NCBI RefSeq assembly: GCF_010015475.1
Contig: NZ_SSNI01000007.1
Coordinates: forward strand, 124,001 to 188,000
Origin: Pontibacter pamirensis
GTDB lineage: Bacteria > Bacteroidota > Bacteroidia > Cytophagales > Hymenobacteraceae
Direction of reading: 5' to 3'
DNA length: 64,000 nt
Shown: in pieces, positions 44,961 to 54,524 of the stretch
Layout of the letters: every line of letters starts with the position of its first letter
Position numbering within the stretch: position 1 is the stretch's first letter
Notes under the pieces: model-generated
What the model saw: the letters and a program-made list of their open reading frames with translations, nothing else
Database searches by the model: none
Told to the model about the DNA's origin: nothing
Translations under genes and position numbers: made by a program

Positions 44961-45239
44961 TCATACACTACCTGCTGATGATGTTTGCCCGAAGCGTTGA
45001 ATATTAATGTTCAGTTCAGGCACTGACGGTTGAGGATAGGCTAAGGGTTCTATCACCATATCATTTTCTGGCACTGCTTCCAGGGCAGGAGCAGGGAATT
45101 TGCAAGGGACAGGCTGAAGCTGTACTGCTTCGTTTTCTTTCTTTTCCGGCTCTTCTTCAAAACGCATTGTCAGGGCAAGGCCGCCGATTAGAACACCTAA
45201 CAACAGTATTGTACCAATTAAAATAATAACTATCGCCAT
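44961..45239 (-). CDS. Small single-helix membrane protein
   Basis: 92 residues. An N-terminal transmembrane helix (I-V-I-I-L-I-G-T-I-L-L-L-G-V-L-I-G-G-L-A) is followed by a charged and proline-rich tail (E-E-E-P-E-K-K-E-N-E, then repeated prolines). No family known. It is 121 bases upstream of the universal stress protein gene in the same direction and may be co-transcribed. Confidence 0.6.
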   Translation of the reverse strand: MAIVIILIGTILLLGVLIGGLALTMRFEEEPEKKENEAVQLQPVPCKFPAPALEAVPENDMVIEPLAYPQPSVPELNINIQRFGQTSSAGSV

Positions 45240-45363
45240 AGCCGGGACATGTGAAGCAGAGATTGTTAAACTTTATTTAAATATATATTATATTGTATAT
45301 TTAAGCAACATTCTCTCCTCTAACTTATGCAACTGGTGTCTGCTACCTGGCAAACAATCCGCT

Positions 45364-45402
45364 AAAACAAAAATGCAGCACCCATCCAGAATGGGTGCTG
45401 CA
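45364..45402. terminator. Long perfect hairpin terminator
   Basis: AAAACAAAAATGCAGCACCC pairs perfectly with GGGTGCTGCATTTTTGTTTT through a stem of over 20 bp and a loop of five bases. T-runs occur in both directions. It follows the lipoprotein gene that stops at 45436. Confidence 0.9.
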
Positions 45403-45435
45403 TTTTTGTTTTAAATATAGCTCAATGTACACACG

Positions 45436-45999
45436 CTACGTCTCCCGAACCCGGGACGCCAGCAACCTGAAAATCATATATAGCACAGCGAAAAAGACCA
45501 TCGCTATCAAAGTCCAGAACTTCTTCCGGTTCTTTTCCTGCCAGAAGTCCCGCTCCGCCTCAGTTGTAGTCAGCCGCTGCCTTGTCTGGCTGTGCGCTAC
45601 AAATTCACTGTTCAGTTCTTCAAGTAGCGCATCCAGCCTGTCTGTATCCTCCTGGTAAACGGTATCAGTGGTGTAAATGGGTTTGCATTCTGGGCAACTT
45701 AAAGTGCGTGCGGGTTGCGAAACAGCCAGTTCGCTTTCAGGCATCGGCCAGGGTACTAGCCTGCCGGGCACAATCGTTCTCTCTCTTTCTATGGCAGGAG
45801 GAACAAGCTGCGGCGACACCTTTGCCGGAAAATGCCTGGCAGCGTAAGCTTCCCCGTAATTCTTCCTGAACTCTGTATTCTCCTCCACATACTCAGCCAG
45901 CTTGTCCGGGTTTCTGTCGAAAAACTTCTCGGCCCCGCGTTGTGTGGCGCAGGAGCACAGCAGCACTAGTAGAAACGACAGTCGGGTGAGTTGCATCAT
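45436..45999 (-). CDS. Lipoprotein with C-terminal membrane helix, unknown function
   Basis: 187 residues. Lipobox L-L-C-S-C near residues 14-18, then a soluble part with F-F-D-R-N-P-D-K-L-A-E-Y-V and a lone pair C-P-E-C, a coiled coil (about 120-155; L-L-E-E-L-N-S-E-F…T-T-E-A-E-R-D-F-W), and a C-terminal helix (F-W-T-L-I-A-M-V-F-F-A-V-L-Y-M-I-F-R) with a basic tail. A protein with a lipid anchor at one end and a membrane helix at the other, joined by a coiled coil, recalls envelope-spanning proteins such as phage spanins, though no phage genes are near. Function unknown. Confidence 0.6.
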   Translation of the reverse strand: MMQLTRLSFLLVLLCSCATQRGAEKFFDRNPDKLAEYVEENTEFRKNYGEAYAARHFPAKVSPQLVPPAIERERTIVPGRLVPWPMPESELAVSQPARTLSCPECKPIYTTDTVYQEDTDRLDALLEELNSEFVAHSQTRQRLTTTEAERDFWQEKNRKKFWTLIAMVFFAVLYMIFRLLASRVRET

Positions 46000-46151
46000 G
46001 CTTATCTTTACTCAAGCAAAGCTAAGACACCGACAAAACGGCGCTCGCAACGCATTTCAGGGTTATGCTCCTGAACTGCCGCCAAACGTGTGTCGGGTAT
46101 CTGAGAGCAAGTTCATGCTCCAAAGGGCTTTGGAAAGTTAAAATACTAATC

Positions 46152-48476
46152 TTATTGTATTTTATCTAATTCCTCTACGGTGAAAGCCTTTTGCCGGTCA
46201 CTTAAACGCTGCCTTACTTTTGTCACCTCCCCGGCAGTAACCCCGCTCGCGTCATTTTGCCACGACTTCCGGATGAAGCTAAGCAGTTGCGCCACCTCTT
46301 CGTTGGGCAGGGTCTTGTCGTAACCGATACCCGGCATATCGCCATTTATTTCAGGAGCTTTATACAGGTGACCGTTCACTGTTACCGGGCCTGTCAGGCC
46401 ATACAATACAATAGATATAAGCTTGTCTTTGTCGCCTGTTACCCACTCCGACTTGTTTAAAGGAGGTGCTAAGGCTGTTACGCCATTGCCGTCTGCACCA
46501 TGGCACGTCTGGCAGGACCTGGCATACATTGCCGCCCCTATCGGAAACGCCTTTGCCAGTGCTTCCGGGTTCCGGCTTGCCTGGGCATTGCGCATGTTGG
46601 TGACCACCTGCTGCAGCTGTTTGTTGATGGCATAGGAAGTGTCAGGAGCAAAAGCCAGCACTTCTTTCTGAAAAGCCTCTTCACGCCCCTGCAGGTTGCT
46701 TATTACGGCGTCTGCCACATACTCGTTTGTAGGATAGGTTTTTACCAGCTGCTGTAACAGACTGTTTGCCGCCACCTCATCGTGGGGCTGGATCGAATTG
46801 GCAAGAAAAGCCACGTAGGGCGCTGCCAGGGTATCGTTACTGGCCACCAATTGCTCCAGCACCGGCACATACTGCTTATAGTTTGCCTTGTTCAGAACAG
46901 AGGGTATCACACTTAATGCCTGCATCCGGACAGGCCAGGCGGGCTGCTTTAATAGAGCAACAACATCTTCTGTTTTCAGGGCTCCCAATCCTTCCAGTGT
47001 CCAGAGCGCGTGCATCACCTGCAAAGGTTTATCTGTTTCTTTTACCGCTTGCCGCAAAGCTGGAATAGCCTGGGTAAAATTGCGGTCTATGATCTTTTGC
47101 TGTGCATTGTCGCGCACCCAGCCGTTTGCATGGCCCAGCATTTTCACCAGTTGCTCCGGGGCATCCGGCAGTGTCACCATTTGTGCCGTTTTGTTTTTTG
47201 GCACGACCTTGTAAATACGCCCATACCCTAAAGGCTGTGTCAGGTTCCGGAGCCCAATTTCATTCTTAAGATAAGTTGTCAGGTAGGTTTTGTGCTGAAT
47301 GATACCTCGATACATGTCAACGATGTATAGTGCACCATCCGGGCCGTTGTACAGGTTCACTGGCCGGAAACGCTCATCCACACTCGCGATAAATTCTTTC
47401 CCCTGATACGCCTGCTCACCGCCAGTCACATACCCGTTTTCGCTCAGGATATTGCGTTTGATAAGGTTTCCGGCTGGTTCTGCCACAAAGGCATTCCAAT
47501 CATATGCTTCCCCGAACAAATCTCCCCGATACACCACAGGTCCGTTGGCAGCAGTAAAGTTGACCAGGCGCAGGCTGTCATCCAGAACTCCTTCCATATA
47601 GCCCCGGTTCACACCGGGAGTCGGCCGGATGGGGTAAACTCTATTATTGGGCACTATTCTTTCGTTGTACCCGGCAACTCTGCGCTGGTTTTTATTTGCA
47701 GCCCCGAAACCCGGCGCAAAGTAGTCTCCCAACACGTTAGAGGGGTTGGTATTATAGTAAAGTCGTCCGTAATTATCCTGGGTAATACCCCACTGGCCCC
47801 GGAAATGTGTTGGTTCTATTACCCACTTATCCCCCACTTTGCGGTAGCGCTTTGTTGATTTAGCATTGTAGATCCAGTTGTCCATTGCCCGGTACAGCCC
47901 ATTGGGCTGGTGCTCCACGTTGCCTCCTACCGCATAGGCATCATCTACCAATGTCTTTTTGCCTGGCTTGCCGTTGTTTATTTCGTAATACCAAAGGTAT
48001 GGCGGCTCAGCCACCAGTATGCCATCATCAATCAGAGTGATGGCTCTCGGCAACACCAGCGAATCCAGAAACACTGTCCGCTTATCTGCTACGCCATCCT
48101 TGTTCGTATCTTCCAGAATAGCAATTTTACCGCTCGGGATATCCTCTCCGGTTCCTACCGTATCCGGCATGTAGCCCTCCATTTCAACTACCCAGATGCG
48201 CCCCTCATTATCAAATGTCAAAGCAACGGGGGCAGTAACGAGTGGCTCTGCGGCCACTATTTTCACTTCAAAGCCATCGGCCACCTGCATCAGGTTGAGC
48301 GACGCTTCCGGAGAGAGAACAGGAGATGAGTCCAGCGTAAACATGGCAGCTTCAGGTTTGCTTCCTTCCTCCGGAGTAGCTACAGCCTGTTGTGTATTTT
48401 TTGTTTTACTGCTCTGGCAGTACATTAAAAAACACGTCATGACCAGTAGAAGAAACAAATAAAGATTTTTTTTCAT
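46152..48476 (-). CDS. PVC-type heme-binding protein: beta-propeller dehydrogenase-like domain, HEAT repeats, cytochrome c
   Basis: 774 residues, lipoprotein (lipobox L-M-Y-C-Q). Order: a six-bladed propeller of the PQQ/sugar-dehydrogenase-like type (about 60-440; N-E-G-R-I-W-V-V-E-M-E-G-Y and N-G-P-D-G-A-L-Y-I-V-D-M-Y-R-G), an armadillo/HEAT-like helical part (about 450-630), and a cytochrome c domain with one heme motif, S-C-Q-T-C-H-G-A-D-G, near 655-665. Such proteins are common in Planctomycetes and Bacteroidota and are thought to oxidise sugars or alcohols in the periplasm; the substrate is unknown. It lies at the downstream end of the uronate/keto-glycoside cluster. Confidence 0.85.
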   Translation of the reverse strand: MKKNLYLFLLLVMTCFLMYCQSSKTKNTQQAVATPEEGSKPEAAMFTLDSSPVLSPEASLNLMQVADGFEVKIVAAEPLVTAPVALTFDNEGRIWVVEMEGYMPDTVGTGEDIPSGKIAILEDTNKDGVADKRTVFLDSLVLPRAITLIDDGILVAEPPYLWYYEINNGKPGKKTLVDDAYAVGGNVEHQPNGLYRAMDNWIYNAKSTKRYRKVGDKWVIEPTHFRGQWGITQDNYGRLYYNTNPSNVLGDYFAPGFGAANKNQRRVAGYNERIVPNNRVYPIRPTPGVNRGYMEGVLDDSLRLVNFTAANGPVVYRGDLFGEAYDWNAFVAEPAGNLIKRNILSENGYVTGGEQAYQGKEFIASVDERFRPVNLYNGPDGALYIVDMYRGIIQHKTYLTTYLKNEIGLRNLTQPLGYGRIYKVVPKNKTAQMVTLPDAPEQLVKMLGHANGWVRDNAQQKIIDRNFTQAIPALRQAVKETDKPLQVMHALWTLEGLGALKTEDVVALLKQPAWPVRMQALSVIPSVLNKANYKQYVPVLEQLVASNDTLAAPYVAFLANSIQPHDEVAANSLLQQLVKTYPTNEYVADAVISNLQGREEAFQKEVLAFAPDTSYAINKQLQQVVTNMRNAQASRNPEALAKAFPIGAAMYARSCQTCHGADGNGVTALAPPLNKSEWVTGDKDKLISIVLYGLTGPVTVNGHLYKAPEINGDMPGIGYDKTLPNEEVAQLLSFIRKSWQNDASGVTAGEVTKVRQRLSDRQKAFTVEELDKIQ

Positions 48477-48614
48477 TTTTGAATAATTAAATTCAGTTTA
48501 GCTTGTAAAGCGACACCAGTTTCAGCATATAAGCAAAAATGGCATTCAGTAAAGCATTCACCAGTACTCGTTAAAAACACAACAACCTCCTTTAAGTTTG
48601 CTGTCAGAGCACTG

Positions 48615-49940
48615 CTACAGTACCATTGGTTTCATGCGCTTGGTAAGCAGGTGTATAATTAGCCAGGCCAGCAGGTAAGCGAAACCACAGATGATGAACA
48701 GGATATTATACCCTGCCCCAATGTTCCCAAGCAAGTCATAGTAATTCAGGAGCCACCCTACGAACAAAGGAAAGAAAGTAGAGGCTACTGAACCGGACAT
48801 ACCCCCGATACCTACCACAGAACTGACGGCTCTTTTAGGTACGATATCCGATACGATAGTAAAGATGTTGGTGCTCCAGGCTTGGTGTGCCGCCGCCGCA
48901 AGGCTTATGATACCTACAGCCACCCAAATGTCCGTAGCATACCTGGCCGTCATGATTGGCAACACCACAAAGGCAACAATAAGCAAGGTTGTTTTTCTTG
49001 CTTTCAGCACCGGCCAGCCCCGCTTTATCAGGTAAGAGGATAGGTAGCCCCCGCCAATACTGCCGAAAGTGGTTGCTGTGTAGACAACAGCCAGGGGCAA
49101 GCTTGGCTTTGTCAGGTCCAGGTTAAAGGTAGTGGCGAAATAGGAAGGCAGCCAGAACAGGAAGAACCACCAAATCGGGTCAGTTAACACTTTACCAACA
49201 ATGAACACCCAGGTCTGGCGGACCTGGAGCAAGCGGCCCCAATTTAATGAACCTGCGGTTTCGGTAACAGCGGGCTCATTATCAATATGGATAAAGTCGT
49301 ATTCTTCGGGCGTCAGTTTTTTATGACGGGAAGGTATTTCATATAAGAACCACCAGAATATCAGCCACACAAAACCCAGGGCACCGGTGATGATGAATGC
49401 TTCCTGCCAGCCGTACGCGCCCAAAATCCAGGGAACCAGAAGAGGGGCTGCTACTGCTCCGATACTGGTACCAGAGTTGAAGATACCGGTGGCAAGCGCA
49501 CGTTCTCTTTTCGGGAACCATTCCGCTACCGCTTTCACAGCCGCCGGAAAGTTACCAGCCTCTGCTAAGCCTAGCAGCCCCCTCACAAGGCCAAAGCCCA
49601 GGGTACTGCGTGCAGCGGCATGTAGCATAGCCGCAATACTCCAGACAACTACCGAAATGGAATACCCAAGCTTTGTTCCTATCCTGTCGATGACACTCCC
49701 GAATATAACATACCCCACAGCATAGGAGGCAGAGAAAAACATGATGATGTACCCATAGTCGAGCTCCGTCCAGTTAAACTGCGCTTCGAGGGTCGGCTTC
49801 AGCAAGCCAATTACCTGCCTGTCGATATAGTTGATGGTGGTGGCGAAGAACAACAGGGCGCAAATGACCCATCGGTAATTGCCTACTTTCCCTTTTTCTA
49901 CGTAGCCGGCCTCGGTGTCGCTTAGTTTCGTTTTTCCCAT
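48615..49940 (-). CDS. exuT: MFS transporter, hexuronate (ExuT-like)
   Basis: 441 residues, 12 transmembrane helices, major facilitator of the anion:cation symporter family that includes ExuT and GudP. Family features: N-Y-I-D-R-Q-V-I-G-L-L in helix 1 and R-G-L-L-G-L-A-E-A-G-N-F-P-A-A-V-K. It carries glucuronate or galacturonate into the cell. Location between the cytochrome gene and a Gfo/Idh/MocA oxidoreductase, near uxaC, uxuA and uxuB, supports a hexuronate substrate. Confidence 0.88.
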   Translation of the reverse strand: MGKTKLSDTEAGYVEKGKVGNYRWVICALLFFATTINYIDRQVIGLLKPTLEAQFNWTELDYGYIIMFFSASYAVGYVIFGSVIDRIGTKLGYSISVVVWSIAAMLHAAARSTLGFGLVRGLLGLAEAGNFPAAVKAVAEWFPKRERALATGIFNSGTSIGAVAAPLLVPWILGAYGWQEAFIITGALGFVWLIFWWFLYEIPSRHKKLTPEEYDFIHIDNEPAVTETAGSLNWGRLLQVRQTWVFIVGKVLTDPIWWFFLFWLPSYFATTFNLDLTKPSLPLAVVYTATTFGSIGGGYLSSYLIKRGWPVLKARKTTLLIVAFVVLPIMTARYATDIWVAVGIISLAAAAHQAWSTNIFTIVSDIVPKRAVSSVVGIGGMSGSVASTFFPLFVGWLLNYYDLLGNIGAGYNILFIICGFAYLLAWLIIHLLTKRMKPMVL

Positions 49941-50314
49941 TGTGTTTGACTGATTTCTGTTGATATGGTATTAAATCTGCGTCTCTTGCTTTAGTAATAC
50001 TATGTGCTAGCTGCCTGCTTTATCATTGGTCATCCTAAAATGCCTTGCTATCTACTTTTGAGTGACATCATGCAAGCGTTTTTTTGTCCCCCCTTTGAGG
50101 ATTAGGCCCATTTTATTCTAGGAAATTCTCCCCTCGAGGGGAGTGAGAGGGGTGTTTACATTCCGGAAGTTATGCTTTTATAATGATATTAATAAAAAAT
50201 CTGCACCCATTCACACCCCTGCGGTCCCCTCAAGGGGACAATTCACATTACAGCTTTTAAAAAGAAACTGCCCTACCTTTAAAAGGAACACTTTCGCAGC
50301 TTAGCAAAGCGACC
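49941..50314. other. Intergenic region upstream of exuT with repeat-like arms
   Basis: 374 bases. Two similar arms in opposite orientation, around 50131-50162 and 50208-50246 (common core TCCCCTyGAGGGGA), make a possible large hairpin related to the dispersed repeat. No gene supported. Confidence 0.55.
50131..50246. repeat. Inverted-pair palindromic repeat, variant form
   Basis: The left arm contains CTCCCCTCGAGGGGAGTGAG, a perfect palindrome around TCGA. The right arm, read on the minus strand, is AATTGTCCCCTTGAGGGGAC. The arms differ at several bases and are shorter than the copies at 51636 and 55422; relation to those is likely but not certain. Confidence 0.5.
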
Positions 50315-51496
50315 TTATAGAATCGTGATAGGCACTTCTGCACCTTTTCTCTCTGACGAGACATAGCCAGCGTATATAGTGGCGATTACGTCGGCGGCCA
50401 GGCTGCTATTGCTTTCTACCGGCTCGCCATAGGCAGCCGATTTGTAAAAGGCATCCATCTCATGCTGATAGCCGGCAAACCAAGCCTCGTCCGGTGACAT
50501 AGACGACCAGCCTTGCTTTGTTTCTGTTTTCTCCACTATATACACATCTTTAAAATGCTGCTCGGCCGGGGTATAGGCCTGCATGGCATTGTTAGGATGA
50601 ATATTACAGATAGTGCGGTGGTTGCTGGTATTTACTTCGATCCAGTTATGAACTCCGCCTAACACCAGTTCGCTGGCAAATACATCTGCGATGGTGCCGT
50701 CTTCAAAAATAACATGCAGCATGGCAAAGTCTTCGATGTCTTTATAAGTTGTTCGCAGGTGGCCTTCGTCCTGGTAACCCGGCATGCGCGTGATGGCATG
50801 CGTTCGCGCGGAAATAGCCTTTGGCCGGATAGGTTTCCCATTGCGTGCGCGGCCTTCCACGTGTTTCAGGTAGATGGCCGCCGACAGAGGATGGCAGCCT
50901 TTCCCGATCATGGAGCCGCCACCGGAAAGTTTCCACTGCCCATAAGCCAGGGAGTGCGAGCCTGAATGTGATTCTTCGCCATGCATCCAGATAATCTGGG
51001 CTCCTGATTTCTCCAGCACTTCCCGTTCTTTCTGTATGGCGGGGGCATATACCCAGTTTTCCGCATACATGATGATACCTTCACTCTCCTTCTCCGCCTC
51101 CAGCATTCTGCTGATGCTCTTCAGTGTTTCTTCCAGTCCCTCTTCCCGTGAAAAGGTGTCTCCGCTGAAATCTTCACTCCCATCGCCGAAGTAACCGGTA
51201 AATGGCTTCTCCACGATAACATGCTTGTTCAGCTTTAAAGCCGCTACCACAATAGGTTCGTGCGTGACAGGCGGAGTACAGACATGAATGACATCAGACT
51301 GTTCCATCAATTGTTCCAGGCTATCAAAAGCCTTCAGGTTCCGCTCTTTTGTAAAAGCCTGCAGGTTTTCTGGTGAAGGTGAGTATGCGCCTGCTATTTC
51401 CACTTTGGCACTGAAAACACGCTGCAGTGCCTCATAATGAAATTTAGCGGCGAAGCCGGAGCCAACTATTCCAGCCCGTACAATTTTCTTTTCCAT
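50315..51496 (-). CDS. Gfo/Idh/MocA family oxidoreductase, cytoplasmic
   Basis: 393 residues. N-terminal Rossmann fold (R-A-G-I-V-G-S-G-F-A-A-K-F-H) and the E-K-P motif (H-V-I-V-E-K-P-F-T-G) that carries the catalytic-region lysine; a C-terminal beta-sheet domain with G-K-G-C-H-P-L-S-A. No signal peptide, unlike the paralog at 56925-58274. These enzymes oxidise or reduce sugars and sugar acids with NAD(P). With uronate genes on both sides it may act on a uronate or 3-keto-sugar derivative; substrate unknown. Confidence 0.88.
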   Translation of the reverse strand: MEKKIVRAGIVGSGFAAKFHYEALQRVFSAKVEIAGAYSPSPENLQAFTKERNLKAFDSLEQLMEQSDVIHVCTPPVTHEPIVVAALKLNKHVIVEKPFTGYFGDGSEDFSGDTFSREEGLEETLKSISRMLEAEKESEGIIMYAENWVYAPAIQKEREVLEKSGAQIIWMHGEESHSGSHSLAYGQWKLSGGGSMIGKGCHPLSAAIYLKHVEGRARNGKPIRPKAISARTHAITRMPGYQDEGHLRTTYKDIEDFAMLHVIFEDGTIADVFASELVLGGVHNWIEVNTSNHRTICNIHPNNAMQAYTPAEQHFKDVYIVEKTETKQGWSSMSPDEAWFAGYQHEMDAFYKSAAYGEPVESNSSLAADVIATIYAGYVSSERKGAEVPITIL

Positions 51497-51839
51497 AGCG
51501 TATGCTTTTCTGTATCTGCTTTACTTGTTATAAGTCTAAAAATGGCGCGAACGACTTAGCTCTTTTCTGCTACTTTGCGGCCTTCAACCGTTTTATTAGT
51601 AGTGATGCAAGTTGCGCATTGGTCATGTATCAAACTTAACCCACCCCTGCCCCTCCGAGGAGGGGAATTACACAAGTAGGAAAAACTCCCCTCCTCGGAG
51701 GGGCAGGGGTGGGTTAACACTACCAGGTACTTTTCATCCGGTTCTGAGCAACGCGCTTGATTTGCACTGCCCGGCCAGAGGCCGCACCATACGCATCATG
51801 AGCCAGGGGACACGCGATATGTTTCTCTCGCGTTCTGCT
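51497..51839. other. Intergenic region with a perfect dispersed repeat
   Basis: 343 bases between uxaC and the upstream-reading Gfo gene, holding the 82-bp repeat at 51636-51717. No gene supported. Confidence 0.6.
51636..51717. repeat. Dispersed palindromic repeat, copy 2 (82 bp, perfect 31-bp arms)
   Basis: The left arm (51636-51666) and right arm (51687-51717) are perfect inverted repeats of 31 bp, starting TTAACCCACCCCTGCCCCTC, separated by 20 bases. It could form a long hairpin in RNA, or be a transposon-like non-coding element. Related copies: 8448-8519 and 55422-55493. Confidence 0.85.
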
Positions 51840-53300
51840 TTAGAAAGTGAAATAATTCCTGGCGTTATTGTAGCAGATGTCCTGCACCATCTTTCCTACC
51901 CATGGGATATCTGCTGGTAACAGGCCCTGTTCTATATCATCGCCAAACATGTTGCACAACAGCCTTCTGAAGTACTCATGCCTGGGGTATGACAAAAAGG
52001 AGCGGGAATCTGTGAGCATACCGATAAAGCAGCTGATAAGCCCCATGTTGGAAAGTGTATTCATCTGCTCTTTCATGCCGTCTAATTGGTCCAGGAACCA
52101 CCAACCGGAGCCGAACTGTATTTTGCCTTTTATGCCGGCGCTCTGGAAGTTGCCCGTCATGGCGGCGAAGGCAGCATTATCGGCAGGATTCAGGTTGTAG
52201 ATAACGGTTTTAGCAAGCTTGTCTTCTTTCTCCAAGGCATTGAAAAAGGCAGTCATATTCATTGCCTGCGGATAATCGCCGATGGAGTCGTAGCCTGTAT
52301 CGGGACCGTTTACCTGCAGCATGCGGGTATTGTTGTTGCGCAGCGCACCCAGGTGGAACTGCTGCACCCATCCCTTTTCGTGATACATTTTGCAAAGCTC
52401 CATCAATAGCAGGCAAGCGAACTCCTGCTCATGCGCAGCAACCTCCTGGTCGTTGCCATCCAGAACGGCGGCAAATACTTTTTCCAGCTTTCCGCTGCTG
52501 GTACTGCTAAAAGGCATGAACGACAGTCCGTGGTCTGAAACCCGGCAACCGTTGGCGTGGAAAAAATCCACCCGCTGCTGCAGCGCTTCCAGCAAGGTAT
52601 CTATACTGGAAACAGTTATTCCGCTTGCTTCGGAAAGCTTTTGTAGATATCCTCTGAAAGCCTCTCCTCCTGCTAAATTCAGCGCCTTGTCTGGCCGGAA
52701 AGAGGGCAGCACCTTTACATTGAAACCCGAAGCGGCTATCTGCTGATGATACTCCAGGTTATCGATTGGGTCGTCGGTTGTGCCTACCATTTCCACTCCA
52801 AAGTGCTGCAGCAAGCCTTTAGGGGTGAACTCTGGTTTCTGTAACATACCGTTGCAATGGGCATACACCTCTGATGCGTTCTCCTCTGTGAGCAATTCTG
52901 TCACGCCAAAGGGATTTTTCAGCTCCATGTGCGTCCAGTGGTACAGCGGGTTGCGCATAGTATAAGGCACTGCTTTGGCCCAGGTTTTGAACTTCTCTTC
53001 GTCTGTGGCGTCGCCGGTAATGTACTTTTCTTCGATTCCCAGCGTGCGGAGGGCGCGCCATTTATAATGGTCTCCCGCCAGCCATATTTCCGTCATGTTG
53101 GCATAAGGCTTGTTCTCCGCAATGGCCTTTGGGGACAGGTGGCAATGATAATCGATAATGGGCAGTTCCCTGGCATATTCATGGTAGAGCAGCCTGGCTG
53201 TTTCTGTCTGCAACAGGAAATCTTCACTCATAAAACCGTTTTTCGGCTGTGAGTACCGACGCTCTGCGGCAGCGGGTACTATCAGTTCATTTTCGTTCAT
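51840..53300 (-). CDS. uxaC: Glucuronate isomerase
   Basis: Converts D-glucuronate to D-fructuronate (also galacturonate to tagaturonate). 486 residues from ATG 53300; a second ATG at 53231 (M-S-E-D-F-L-L-Q-T-E-T) gives the length closest to E. coli UxaC and may be the true start. Metal-binding motif I-I-D-Y-H-C-H-L-S-P, substrate motifs G-D-H-Y-K-W-R-A-L-R and the conserved D-S-R-S-F-L-S-Y-P-R-H-E-Y-F near the end. It follows uxuA with a 12-base gap, so the uxuB-uxuA-uxaC genes form one operon. Identification is firm. Confidence 0.95.
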   Translation of the reverse strand: MNENELIVPAAAERRYSQPKNGFMSEDFLLQTETARLLYHEYARELPIIDYHCHLSPKAIAENKPYANMTEIWLAGDHYKWRALRTLGIEEKYITGDATDEEKFKTWAKAVPYTMRNPLYHWTHMELKNPFGVTELLTEENASEVYAHCNGMLQKPEFTPKGLLQHFGVEMVGTTDDPIDNLEYHQQIAASGFNVKVLPSFRPDKALNLAGGEAFRGYLQKLSEASGITVSSIDTLLEALQQRVDFFHANGCRVSDHGLSFMPFSSTSSGKLEKVFAAVLDGNDQEVAAHEQEFACLLLMELCKMYHEKGWVQQFHLGALRNNNTRMLQVNGPDTGYDSIGDYPQAMNMTAFFNALEKEDKLAKTVIYNLNPADNAAFAAMTGNFQSAGIKGKIQFGSGWWFLDQLDGMKEQMNTLSNMGLISCFIGMLTDSRSFLSYPRHEYFRRLLCNMFGDDIEQGLLPADIPWVGKMVQDICYNNARNYFTF

Positions 53301-53312
53301 GGGAGTACTGCT

Positions 53313-54485
53313 TTAGTTATTAAAAATCGTTTTTTCTATACCCATCTCCAGGCCCCGCAGTTCTGCCAGTCCCCGCAATCTGCCAATGGCGGAATAGCCG
53401 GGGTTGGTGACTTTGTGCAGGTCATCGAGCATCTGGTGGCCATGGTCTGGCCGGAACGGGATAGGCTTTTCTCTTTGTCTGTTAATGGAAACTAGTTCTT
53501 TCATCACTGCATACATGTCCACATCGCCCTCCAGGTGGTTAGCCTCATAGAAGTTTCCATATTCATCCCGCTGTGTGCTTCGCAGGTGCACAAAGTTGAT
53601 GCGGTCGGCAAACTGCCTCACTATACCGGGTAGGTCATTGTCGGCCCGCACCCCGAAAGAGCCGGTGCAGAAGCACAAGCCGTTGCTCAGAGATGGGACC
53701 GCCTGTACCAGGGCCTCCACATCGGCGGCAGTGCTTACCACCCTTGGCAGCCCCAAAATGCTGTAAGGCGGGTCATCGGGATGAATCACCATTTTCACAC
53801 CGGCTTCCTCTGCCACCGGAACCACCTCCTGCAGGAAGTATATCAAGTGCTGCCGCAGTTTGTCTGCATCGATGCCTGCATAGGTATCCAGGGCCTGCTG
53901 AAACTGCTCGACTGTAAAGCTTTCTTCGCTGCCGGGCAGTCCTGCAATGATGTTTCGTTCCAGCAGCAACTTCTCTTCCCCATTCATTTCACTGAACCGC
54001 TGCTTTGCCCTCTCCAGGTCCTGCGCTGCGTAATCGTTCTTCGCATCTTTTCGCTGGAGTATAAACACATCAAAGGCAATAAAAGCAGCCATTTCAAAGC
54101 GCAAAGCCTTTGAACCGTCTTCCACTGTATAGCCCAAGTCTGTCCGGGTCCAGTCCAGCACCGGCATGAAGTTATAGGTGACGATGTAAATGCCACAGGC
54201 AGCCAGGTTTTTCACCGACTGCTTATAGTTTTCGATGTATGTTTTAAAGTTGCCGGTTTGTGTTTTGATGGCTTCGTGCACCGGTACGCTTTCCACCACG
54301 CTCCACACCAACCCGTTACTTTCAACTTCATTTTTCCGCTTTTGAATTTCCTCCACAGGCCATACCTCCCCATTTGGTATATGATGCAGGGCCGTAACAA
54401 TGTCGGTGGCGCCGGCCTGCTTGATATCCTGTAAGGAAACCGGATCTTTAGGTCCGTACCATCTCCAGCTTTGTAACAGTGGCAT
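53313..54485 (-). CDS. uxuA: Mannonate dehydratase
   Basis: Removes water from D-mannonate to give 2-keto-3-deoxygluconate. 390 residues against 394 in E. coli. Start [16 protein letters not shown], then the conserved [12 protein letters not shown], metal-site histidines in [15 protein letters not shown] and R-P-D-H-G-H-Q-M. Sits between uxuB (39-base gap) and uxaC. The next pathway enzymes, KdgK and KdgA, are not in the window. Confidence 0.96.
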   Translation of the reverse strand: MPLLQSWRWYGPKDPVSLQDIKQAGATDIVTALHHIPNGEVWPVEEIQKRKNEVESNGLVWSVVESVPVHEAIKTQTGNFKTYIENYKQSVKNLAACGIYIVTYNFMPVLDWTRTDLGYTVEDGSKALRFEMAAFIAFDVFILQRKDAKNDYAAQDLERAKQRFSEMNGEEKLLLERNIIAGLPGSEESFTVEQFQQALDTYAGIDADKLRQHLIYFLQEVVPVAEEAGVKMVIHPDDPPYSILGLPRVVSTAADVEALVQAVPSLSNGLCFCTGSFGVRADNDLPGIVRQFADRINFVHLRSTQRDEYGNFYEANHLEGDVDMYAVMKELVSINRQREKPIPFRPDHGHQMLDDLHKVTNPGYSAIGRLRGLAELRGLEMGIEKTIFNN

Positions 54486-54524
54486 ATTTTCTGATTAGAT
54501 TAGATGTTATAAACCTGGATAAAC

